DNA of 64,000 bases from SLSG01 sp964477035 (lineage in GTDB: Bacteria; Bacteroidota; Bacteroidia; Bacteroidales; UBA7960), in assembly GCA_964477035.1 (NCBI GenBank), contig CAYZCW010000006.1, positions 121,356 to 185,355 on the forward strand. Reading direction: 5' to 3'. The notes beneath the pieces are model-generated. The model saw only the letters and a list, made by a program, of their open reading frames with translations. It made no database searches and was not told the origin of the DNA. The position numbers and the translations under genes were made by a program. This document shows, piece by piece, positions 58,701-64,000 of this stretch (within the stretch, counting starts at the first letter, position 1; the number at the start of each line of letters is the position of its first letter).

Positions 58701-58796
58701 TGCCTCCCGGGAGACTGCCCCCAGGGCCGGATTGGGCAGGAGCAGGGACAGGGCGATCAGGATGGGAAAACCGGCGGATCGAAAGAAGGCATGCAT
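55782..58796 (-). CDS. GH3 beta-N-acetylhexosaminidase fused to a beta-lactamase-like serine hydrolase
   Basis: A 1004-residue exported protein. Signal peptide about 1-27 (PILIALSLLLPNPALG). The GH3 domain (about 50-390) has KHFPGHGDTNADSHH (about 225-239), the NagZ-type His/Asp loop, and the nucleophile Asp in VVTDALDMAG (about D313). A GH3 C-terminal-like domain covers about 400-590. From about 600 a serine beta-lactamase/DD-peptidase-like domain follows, with SxxK in LASLTKIAAT (about 667-670), a YxN-like YSDLGFILLAE motif and a HSGFTGT final motif. The combination suggests turnover of muropeptides or cell-wall glycans in the periplasm. The arrangement is known in Bacteroidota; the substrate is inferred. 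Confidence 0.92.
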   Translation of the reverse strand: MHAFFRSAGFPILIALSLLLPNPALGAVSREAAAATPATSLAGDNTRPQASPWVDSVMATLDLEGRIAQLLMIRIHTDRDQAYYDQQLRLVQQYNLGGVAFFRGGPARQAALTNRIQEMARTPVLVAMDAEWGLAMRLDSTISFPRQMTLGAVTDDDLIYNMGREIGRQLRRMGVHMNFAPVVDVNNNPDNPVINSRAFGENPRLVAAKGTAYMKGLQEAGILACAKHFPGHGDTNADSHHTLPLINHSFHEIDSIHLLPFRELFRQGLHAVMIAHLQIPALEEEPDLASTLSENTVRGLLKSHMGFGGLVVTDALDMAGVSDFFESGELELRALMAGNDILLLPENVPAAIRTIKGAVERGDIPESLVNDACRKVLHFKQLAGLDLGGAVRMDNLVADLNTPFARQLNRNLVQAAITLVKNEGGLVPLREASSGRVASLAVGASSGNALQTMLGNYRELPRLTLPKAHTEEQAGRILEDLRGYDTVILSVHDNSMFPSRQYGINQATIDLVQRVSEQHKVVLLLFANPYSLDYFRESIPGLEAILVAYQDGQVYEEAAAQVVFGGLPARGRLPVSVPPYFPATMGQLTPEGFRVGFSEPEDVGIDSRYLAPIDSLALLGIQRKAYPGCQVVLVRDGKVIYHKAFGHHTWDSLLPVRTTDLYDLASLTKIAATTASVMHLSERGLIDLDQSLGHYLPWLAGSNKAELRIREVMAHQARLQAWIPFFRETLPGEDTPTIYQELVSDDFPVEVAAHMYIRRDYRDTIFSRILESPLRHSRDYLYSDLGFILLAEVIETVTGLTVDRYADSVFFRPLGLSTMGFLPMQRFGRERITPSERDTVFRRQVLHGHVNDPAAAMLGGVAGHAGLFSNALDMAVLLQVFLQEGTYAGRQYVTPESIREFSSVQFAGNRNRRGLGFDKPSITTGQEGPGSKSASPDSYGHSGFTGTYAWVDPAENLVYVFLSNRTWPDQSNNGLARLNLRTDILEAAYQAIAKSRHERQEHLP

Positions 58797-58839
58797 AGAC
58801 CAGGAACGTAAAGAGTGACCGTCAACTTATGGACAGATG

Positions 58840-58847
58840 CAAATATA
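58840..58847 (-). promoter_or_regulatory. Candidate -7 box (TATATTTG) for the GH3 fusion gene
   Basis: TAnnTTTG match 44 bases upstream of the ATG at 58796. Confidence 0.5.
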
Positions 58848-58883
58848 AAACAATCCGGCCAATCCCCGTGCAAGAATCGGAGG

Positions 58884-58914
58884 GTGCGGGAATCGGGGAA
58901 AAGGGGTTCCGCAC
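58884..58914 (-). terminator. Weak hairpin after the MATE gene
   Basis: GTGCGG (58884-58889) pairs with CCGCAC (58909-58914), extended by AA/TT past a bulged G, directly after the MATE stop. No T-run follows. Confidence 0.3.
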
Positions 58915-60249
58915 TCAGATACGCAACAACTTCCAGTGCCCTTTTCTCAGGTATACATAGGAGAAGAGTCCCAGGAGGGAGAAATAGACCACTTCCACGA
59001 ACCACACCACGGGGGCGGCAGCCCGCAGTCCCACGGCCAGGATGAAGGCCGTCAGCAGGTAAAAGGCTATGGACAGCAGCTCGATGCGCAGGGCCATCAT
59101 GGTCTGTCCCGTGCCTGACAGGCCGCTGAAGAGGATCATGCCGACAGAGAAAGCGACCAGGGCCAGGCTGATGACGTACAACAGGGGAACGGTGGCCTCG
59201 ACCAGGTGGGCCTCGCCTGTGAAGAAGGAGGCGATCTGCCGGGGAAAGAACAGGTTGGCCTGCACCACCAGCAGGGTGGCGGTCAGGCTGATCCACAGGA
59301 TCCTGCGGATCAGGGGCGTGACCTCCTCGATACGCCCCTGCCCGATGATGTTGCTGACCAGGGTGTTGGTGGCCGAGCTCAGCCCCCAGACGGGAATCAT
59401 CAGCAGCATGTAAAAACTGCGGGTGATGTTGGAGGCGGCCAGGGCGGTTTCCCCGATCTGCTCGATGATCATGAAGAACACGAACCAGGCAGAGAAGGAA
59501 AAAAAGTACTGGAACATAACGGGTCCCGCCAGGCGGAACAGCGGGATAAACAGCTCCTTGCGGAAACGCTGAAAACGCAGCAGGGCGAAGCGGCGCAGGT
59601 GCCCTTTTCGCCAGGTCCATCCGACGAAAAACAAAAAGGTGACGGCCTCGGCGATGTTGGTGGCCAGGGCGGCCCCTTCAATGCCCATGGCGGGCAGTCC
59701 GAAGTGGCCGAATATCAGGGCATAGTCCAGTAAAATGTTGACGGAAGCCATGATGGAGGTGCTGAGGGTGAGTACCACGGTGCGGGTGATCCCCACGTAG
59801 AAGGCGCTGAACCCCAGATTGATGAAGGCCATAAAAATCCCGTACCGGCGCATGTGCAGGAAGCTGAGGCTTTCCTGCAGCACGGCATCCGACTTCAGGA
59901 ACCAGCTGAGAAAGGCGGGGGCGGCCAGGGTGAGCAGCACGAATACCAGGGCGGCCAGCAGCAGCAGGAAATACAGGGCATGGTCCAGGACGGGGCCGAT
60001 GGCCAGGGGCCGCTGCTCTCCGTTGCGGCGCCCGATCATAATCTGGGTGCCGACCGAAAAGCCCGAGCCCAGCATCACCAGGCAGAGAAAGAAGATGCCG
60101 CCGATGGCCGAGGCACCCAGGGTCACTTCCCCCAGCCTCCCCAGGAATGCCGTGTCAATGACCACCATGAGGTTCTGTGCAACGAGTCCCGCAATGATGG
60201 GCAGGGCCACGCGCCGGATGCCCCTGTATGTGATGTCGGCTGCCTGCAT
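58915..60249 (-). CDS. MATE family efflux transporter
   Basis: A 444-residue inner-membrane protein with twelve predicted helices in two similar halves, exporting drugs or metabolites by Na+ or H+ antiport. Family signatures include the N-terminal RRVALPIIAGLVAQNLMVVIDT over about 12-33, GSGFSVGTQIMIGRRNG, and the second-half GLSSATNTLVSNIIGQGR over about 283-300. Several charged residues lie within the cavity-facing helices. Substrate is unknown. It is 7 bases after the rRNA methyltransferase gene and ends the four-gene unit that begins with the exonuclease. Confidence 0.93.
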   Translation of the reverse strand: MQAADITYRGIRRVALPIIAGLVAQNLMVVIDTAFLGRLGEVTLGASAIGGIFFLCLVMLGSGFSVGTQIMIGRRNGEQRPLAIGPVLDHALYFLLLLAALVFVLLTLAAPAFLSWFLKSDAVLQESLSFLHMRRYGIFMAFINLGFSAFYVGITRTVVLTLSTSIMASVNILLDYALIFGHFGLPAMGIEGAALATNIAEAVTFLFFVGWTWRKGHLRRFALLRFQRFRKELFIPLFRLAGPVMFQYFFSFSAWFVFFMIIEQIGETALAASNITRSFYMLLMIPVWGLSSATNTLVSNIIGQGRIEEVTPLIRRILWISLTATLLVVQANLFFPRQIASFFTGEAHLVEATVPLLYVISLALVAFSVGMILFSGLSGTGQTMMALRIELLSIAFYLLTAFILAVGLRAAAPVVWFVEVVYFSLLGLFSYVYLRKGHWKLLRI

Positions 60250-60256
60250 GTGTGCG

Positions 60257-61456
60257 TCAGTCTGCCTGGAGGACCAGGCCCTTGAGGTAATGGCCCTCCG
60301 GATGGAACATGTTGACAGGGTGGTCGGGTCCCTGGCTCAGCTGGTGCAGCAGCCGGAGCCGCCTGCCTGCCAGGATGCCCGCCGAGGTGACCGTGGCGCG
60401 GAAAAGGGCCGGGTCGACCACCTGGGAACAGCTGAAGGTGAACAGGATGCCTCCGGGCTGTATCTTTTTGAGGGCCTCCAGGTTGAGCCGTTTGTACCCC
60501 TGCACGGCATTGTGCCGCACATGGGTGTGCTTGGCAAAGGCCGGAGGATCCAGGATGATCAGATCGTAGGCTTCCCCGGTGTCCCGCAGGTATGAGATGG
60601 CATCGGAGGTGATGGCCCGGTGGTTGGGGGCCTCCCCGAAATTCAATGCCGTATTCCTGGCGACCAGTTCCATGGCTTTGGCAGAGCTGTCGAGGGAGTC
60701 CACCGAAGCGGCCCCGGCGGCCAGGGCGTAGACCGAGAAGCCGCCCGAATAACAAAAGGTATTCAGCACCCTGCGTCCTGCGGCATAACGGGTCAGCAGC
60801 TGCCGGTTGTCACGCTGGTCGATGAAGAACCCCGTTTTCTGCCCCGCCTGGATGTCGACCAGGAAGCGGTGCCCGTTTTCGAGGACCTCCACCCGGTCTG
60901 CCCCGCCGGCCAGGAACCTGTTCCCCGGGGCTCCGGCTGCCAGGCCGGGCGGCAGGGTGTCGGCGCTCCGGTCGTAAATGCTTTTCAGGTTGCCTCCGTA
61001 AACTTCCTTGAGGGCCGTGGCAATGGGATCCAGGTAGGGCAGCAGGCCGGCAGCATGGGCCTGCACCACCAGGTGGCCGTCGTAGTGGTCAACGATCAGC
61101 CCCGGAAGGTGGTCGCCTTCCCCGTGCACCAGCCGGTATACATTGGTCTGCGGGTTGTCCGTCAGGCCCGCCACACGCCGCAGCTCCAGGGCCCTGCCCA
61201 GCTTCTCGGCAAAGAAATCCTGGCCGAAGCCGCCGGGGCGTTCCGGGGCAAAGGCCAGCAGACGCACGGCGATGGCAGCATCCTGGTAGATGCCTGCCCC
61301 CAGGTATTCGTCCCGGTTGGAGAAGACCTCCACCGGGTCGCCGTTGGCCAGGGGGCCACCGGCCTTCTTGATGGCCCCGCTGAATACCCAGGGGTGGTAG
61401 CGGCGCACCGCTTCGTCCTTGCCCGAGCGCAGGATGATGGATACGGGTTTCTTCAT
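60257..61456 (-). CDS. rlmI: Class I rRNA cytosine methyltransferase, RlmI-like
   Basis: A 399-residue SAM-dependent methyltransferase. An N-terminal PUA domain (about 1-75, RRYHPWVFSGAIKKAGG) binds RNA, and an EEHEI-like central domain follows with LPGLIVDHY. The Rossmann domain has FCYSGGFSVYALAAGAASVDSLD (23 residues, about 225-247), which contains the SAM loop, and the catalytic LDPPAFAKH. The architecture matches RlmI/YccW, which makes m5C1962 in 23S rRNA. The catalytic Cys lies in FTFSCSQV (about 346). The gene is 9 bases from the FAH-family gene upstream. Confidence 0.9.
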   Translation of the reverse strand: MKKPVSIILRSGKDEAVRRYHPWVFSGAIKKAGGPLANGDPVEVFSNRDEYLGAGIYQDAAIAVRLLAFAPERPGGFGQDFFAEKLGRALELRRVAGLTDNPQTNVYRLVHGEGDHLPGLIVDHYDGHLVVQAHAAGLLPYLDPIATALKEVYGGNLKSIYDRSADTLPPGLAAGAPGNRFLAGGADRVEVLENGHRFLVDIQAGQKTGFFIDQRDNRQLLTRYAAGRRVLNTFCYSGGFSVYALAAGAASVDSLDSSAKAMELVARNTALNFGEAPNHRAITSDAISYLRDTGEAYDLIILDPPAFAKHTHVRHNAVQGYKRLNLEALKKIQPGGILFTFSCSQVVDPALFRATVTSAGILAGRRLRLLHQLSQGPDHPVNMFHPEGHYLKGLVLQAD

Positions 61457-61465
61457 CTTTGGGTG

Positions 61466-62077
61466 TTACTTCACGTCAATGGCCATCATGGGCCGGTTTT
61501 CCAGATAGGCCTCCAGGCGGTCTCCCGCCTCCACGGGGCCAACCCCTGCCGGGGTGCCGGTAAAGATCAGGTCGCCCGTCTTGAGCATCACATAGGATGA
61601 TACATGGGCGACAAGGCGGTCGAAGCCGAAGATCATCTCCGAGGAGCTGCCCTGCTGCACCAGGGTTCCGTTTTTGTGCAGGGAAAAGCGGATGTCCTGC
61701 GGATTGTCCAGTTCCTCCAGCGGGATGAAACCGCTGACCGGCCCCGAGCCGTCGAAGGCCTTACAGCGTTCCCAGGGCAAGCCCTTTTCGATGCATTCGC
61801 GCTGCAGGTCCCTGGCCGTGAAATCAATGCCCAGCCCTATTTCCTTGTAATAGGTGTGGGCGAAGCGCTCCTGTATGTGCTTGCCCACCCGGCAGATGCG
61901 CAGCACCAGCTCCAGCTCGTAATGCACTTCCCGGGAAAAATCCGGCAGAAAAAAGGGAAGCCCTGCCCGGACCAGGGCGGTCTCCGGCTTCATGAAAAAG
62001 ACCGGTTCCGCGGGCGGGGGACTGTCCATTTCCGCGTTGTGGGCGGGGTAGTTGCGGCCGATGCATAGGATCTTCAT
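61466..62077 (-). CDS. Fumarylacetoacetate hydrolase family protein
   Basis: A 203-residue cytoplasmic metal-dependent hydrolase of the FAH superfamily. It starts MKILCIGRNYPAHNAEM. The metal site is formed by the Glu residues of VHYELELVLRICR and the Asp of FTARDLQ. The C-terminal FTGTPAGVGPVEAGD is the family signature. The short form resembles acylpyruvate hydrolases or oxaloacetate tautomerases/decarboxylases (FAHD1-like). Substrate is unknown. It lies in the exonuclease-FAH-rlmI-MATE unit. Confidence 0.92.
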   Translation of the reverse strand: MKILCIGRNYPAHNAEMDSPPPAEPVFFMKPETALVRAGLPFFLPDFSREVHYELELVLRICRVGKHIQERFAHTYYKEIGLGIDFTARDLQRECIEKGLPWERCKAFDGSGPVSGFIPLEELDNPQDIRFSLHKNGTLVQQGSSSEMIFGFDRLVAHVSSYVMLKTGDLIFTGTPAGVGPVEAGDRLEAYLENRPMMAIDVK

Positions 62078-62099
62078 GTCCTGAGAGGGAAATCCCGGA

Positions 62100-62927
62100 T
62101 CAGTCCTTAAAAAGGAACTTGCCCTGGTTGTGTCCGCGCAGCATGATGCTTTGGATCAGGTTCTTGGTCGACAGGGGAAAGTCTGCCTTCATCATCCAGT
62201 CGTAATACTGGGGTTCCTGGCGGAACACCTCCTCGACCACCCGCCCCTTGTATTTGCCGAAGTTGAAAATCTCCCGGCCCTGGCGGTTGAGGCCGATATG
62301 GCCCACCAGGTCGGCATTGCGGTGGTTGTAGGAAAACTCATACAGGGCCTGCACGTCGTTTCGGACCGGCTGGCTGATTTCCCCGTCCCGGTCTTCGAAG
62401 TCGACCCCCTCATAGCGCTGGATCTGGGCCAGCAGGATCTCGTAGGTGGCGCGGGTGTCTGCCTCTGCCTCGTGGGCGCCGGTCAGCTCCTTGCCGCAGT
62501 AGAACCGGTATGCCGCCTTCAGGGTGCGCGGTTCCATCTTGTGGAAGATGTTCTGCACATCGATCAGCCGGCGTTTTCGGATGTCGAACTGGATGTTGCA
62601 GCGAAGGAACTCCTCAATCAGCATGGGCACGTCGAACTTGTTGGAGTTGTATCCCGCCAGGTCGCAGTTGTGGAGCATCTGCTCCAGGCTGGGCGCCAGC
62701 TGGGCAAAGGTGGGGGCATCGGCCACATCCTCATCCCGGATGCCGTGGATGGCGGTGACTTCCGCCGGAATCGGGATGGTGGGGTTGATCCGGCGGGTCA
62801 GGCTCTCGGTGCTGCCATCGGGGTTCACCTTGTAGATGCTGATCTCCACGATGCGGTCGGTCACCACATGCACGCCGGTGGTCTCCAGGTCAAAAAACGC
62901 CAGGGGGCGGGTCAGGTTCAATTTCAT
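62100..62927 (-). CDS. 3'-5' exonuclease, DNA polymerase III epsilon-like
   Basis: A 275-residue DEDDh exonuclease. Motif I is FFDLETTG (D13, E15), motif II is LAGYNSNKFDVPML (Asp about 112) and motif III is GAHEAEADTRAT (His and Asp about 167-172). The C-terminal 90 residues contain FGKYKGRVVEEVFRQ and DWMMKADFPLSTKNLI, a domain added in many Bacteroidota homologues. It may proofread as DnaQ or act in repair. The start at 62927 opens the first beta strand; a near-consensus TACTTTCG lies at 62979-62986. Confidence 0.9.
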   Translation of the reverse strand: MKLNLTRPLAFFDLETTGVHVVTDRIVEISIYKVNPDGSTESLTRRINPTIPIPAEVTAIHGIRDEDVADAPTFAQLAPSLEQMLHNCDLAGYNSNKFDVPMLIEEFLRCNIQFDIRKRRLIDVQNIFHKMEPRTLKAAYRFYCGKELTGAHEAEADTRATYEILLAQIQRYEGVDFEDRDGEISQPVRNDVQALYEFSYNHRNADLVGHIGLNRQGREIFNFGKYKGRVVEEVFRQEPQYYDWMMKADFPLSTKNLIQSIMLRGHNQGKFLFKD

Positions 62928-63021
62928 GGTATCGTGTCTTGGTTTTCCATCCGTCGGATGGGTCTGTCGTAGCTGTTGCGAAAGTACATAAAATTTCGGC
63001 CCCGCCCTTCCCGGCGGGGGG

Positions 63022-63070
63022 ATAAAAAGGGCCACCGGATCCGGGAAGGCTCCCGGAACCGGTGGCCCTT
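63022..63070 (-). terminator. Strong intrinsic terminator of the E2 gene
   Basis: A 19-base-pair stem with one A-A mismatch: arms 63027-63046 and 63051-63070, loop AGGC. On the minus strand it is followed by a T-run (63026-63022). It lies 20 bases after the E2 stop. Confidence 0.9.
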
Positions 63071-63089
63071 GGCCCGGGGCAGGCCCGGG

Positions 63090-64000
63090 TCAGATGTTTT
63101 GTTTGGTGTCGAACTGTTCCAGGTAATCGGCCACCCGCCTGAGGAACATGCCGCCCAGGGCGCCGTCCACCACCCGGTGGTCGCAACCCAGGGCGAGTTC
63201 CATCCTGTGGCGGATGCCGATGGTTTCGCCTTCGGGCGTGTCGATGACCACGGGCTTCTTGCCGATCAGCCCCACCCCGAGGATGCCGACCTGGGGCTGG
63301 TTGATGATGGGGGTGCCGGTGGTGATCCCGAAGGTGCCGAAGTTGGTCAGGGTGAAAGTCCCACCCTGGATCTCGTCCGGCTTGAGCTTGTTCTCCCGGG
63401 CGCGGCGGGCCAGGTCGTTCACCTCCTTGGCCAGGCCGAGCAGGCTCTTGTGGTCGGCATCCCGGATCACGGGCACGATGAGGTTGCCGTTGGGCAGGGC
63501 GGCGGCCATGCCGATGTTGATGTGTTTGCGCTTGATGATGCGGTCGCCGTCCACCGACACGTTCACCATGGGGAAGTCGCGCAGGGCCCTGGCGATGGCC
63601 TGGATGAAGATGGGGGTGAAGGTGAGTTTTTCGCCCTCGCGTTCTTCCAGTATCTTTTTGTTTTTATTGCGCCAGTGCACCAGTCGGGTCAGGTCGGCCT
63701 CCGCAAACAGGGTGATGTGCACCGAGGTGGCCTCTGACATGACCATGTGTTCTGCAATCAGCTTGCGCATGCGGTCCATTTCGATCACCTCGTCTTCGTC
63801 CGAAACCGGAATCGGGGGCGCCTTGACGGCAGCTTGTTCCGTCCGGGCCGCTGTTTGCGGGGCGGAACGGGCATCGTCTTCCTGCTTCTTCGGGGCCTTT
63901 TTCCCTTCGGTTCTGTTCTTCAGGTAGGCCAGCAGGTCCTCCTTGGTGACGCGGTCGTTCTGCCCGCTGCCCCGGATGCCGTCCAGCTCCTCCCGGGAGA
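63090..64000 (-). CDS. 2-oxoacid dehydrogenase E2 (dihydrolipoamide acyltransferase), 5' end beyond window
   Basis: The C-terminal 302 residues of a lipoate acyltransferase of the pyruvate or branched-chain 2-oxoacid dehydrogenase complex. The visible part begins in a peripheral subunit-binding domain (REELDGIRGSGQNDRVTKEDLLAYL without gap, residues 2-26), followed by a Lys/Glu/Ala-rich linker. The catalytic domain starts RMRKLIAEHMV and has FTLTNFGTFGITTGTPIINQP over about 200-220 and the active-site HRVVDGALGG near the end (His and Asp). The lipoyl domains lie past base 64000. The exact complex cannot be told from this part. A strong terminator follows. Confidence 0.95.
   Translation of the reverse strand, partial: SREELDGIRGSGQNDRVTKEDLLAYLKNRTEGKKAPKKQEDDARSAPQTAARTEQAAVKAPPIPVSDEDEVIEMDRMRKLIAEHMVMSEATSVHITLFAEADLTRLVHWRNKNKKILEEREGEKLTFTPIFIQAIARALRDFPMVNVSVDGDRIIKRKHINIGMAAALPNGNLIVPVIRDADHKSLLGLAKEVNDLARRARENKLKPDEIQGGTFTLTNFGTFGITTGTPIINQPQVGILGVGLIGKKPVVIDTPEGETIGIRHRMELALGCDHRVVDGALGGMFLRRVADYLEQFDTKQNI

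Noticed and set aside
1..64000. Mobile element, prophage or defence island
   Set aside because: No transposase, integrase, phage, restriction or toxin genes, no long direct repeats and no evident change in base use. The region reads as stable core chromosome.

Overview
The window is about 64 kb of GC-rich bacterial chromosome, almost fully coding, from a member of the Bacteroidota, probably close to Bacteroidales. Several independent signs support this: a type IX secretion (T9SS) C-terminal sorting domain, several Bacteroidota-restricted families (DUF3078, DUF4199, DUF5683 and DUF6913-like), a type III glutamine synthetase, the ftsK-lolA gene pair, and many gene starts preceded by the Bacteroidota -7 promoter box TAnnTTTG. 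I found no phage, insertion sequence, CRISPR array, toxin-antitoxin pair, tRNA or rRNA. No stretch without a gene exceeds 300 bases; the longest is 24919-25200.

Layout. 1-9577: a partial short-chain dehydrogenase diverges from purL; then come an orphan peptide-binding lipoprotein, a PhnP-like metallo-hydrolase, and a tight unit of flavin reductase, DUF6913-like protein, dapA and a secreted M14 peptidase. 9775-12642: a large outer-membrane beta-barrel protein. 12661-19054 (minus): cold-shock protein, type II pantothenate kinase, porin, LutA-like protein, rlmB, ung and a Mur-ligase-like protein. 19209-26760: metallo-hydrolase, APS reductase, SDR, DUF3078 protein, glutamine synthetase III, and lemA with an M48 protease. 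26768-30888 (minus): typA, a glycosyltransferase and miaA. 31100-38586: lamin-tail surface protein, DUF4199 membrane protein, SRP RNA, fructose-6-phosphate aldolase, an NfeD-type protease, and the NAD-salvage pair pncB/pncA. 38621-45236: a protein of four OB-like repeats, yggS-recF-DUF721, guaA, and a LysM plus periplasmic-binding protein. 45294-54717 (minus): lolA-ftsK, arginine decarboxylase, and the compact unit parA-parB-DUF5683-dapB-lepB. 54847-64000 (minus): a membrane protein, a GH3/serine-hydrolase fusion, an operon of exonuclease, FAH-family hydrolase, rRNA methyltransferase and MATE transporter, and the 3' part of a 2-oxoacid dehydrogenase E2 gene.

The genes are mainly housekeeping. 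dapA, dapB, the Mpl-like ligase, the LysM protein and the GH3 fusion bear on diaminopimelate and peptidoglycan metabolism. parA, parB, ftsK and recF bear on chromosome handling. lepB, lolA, T9SS and a CTERM-like tail bear on protein export.

No clearly new multi-gene system is visible. The best leads are a four-repeat OB-like protein of unknown role, a family of TTGGCTATTGGC-type repeats in three gene gaps, a CTERM-like anchor in a T9SS organism, and a consistent set of promoter boxes that helps fix gene starts.
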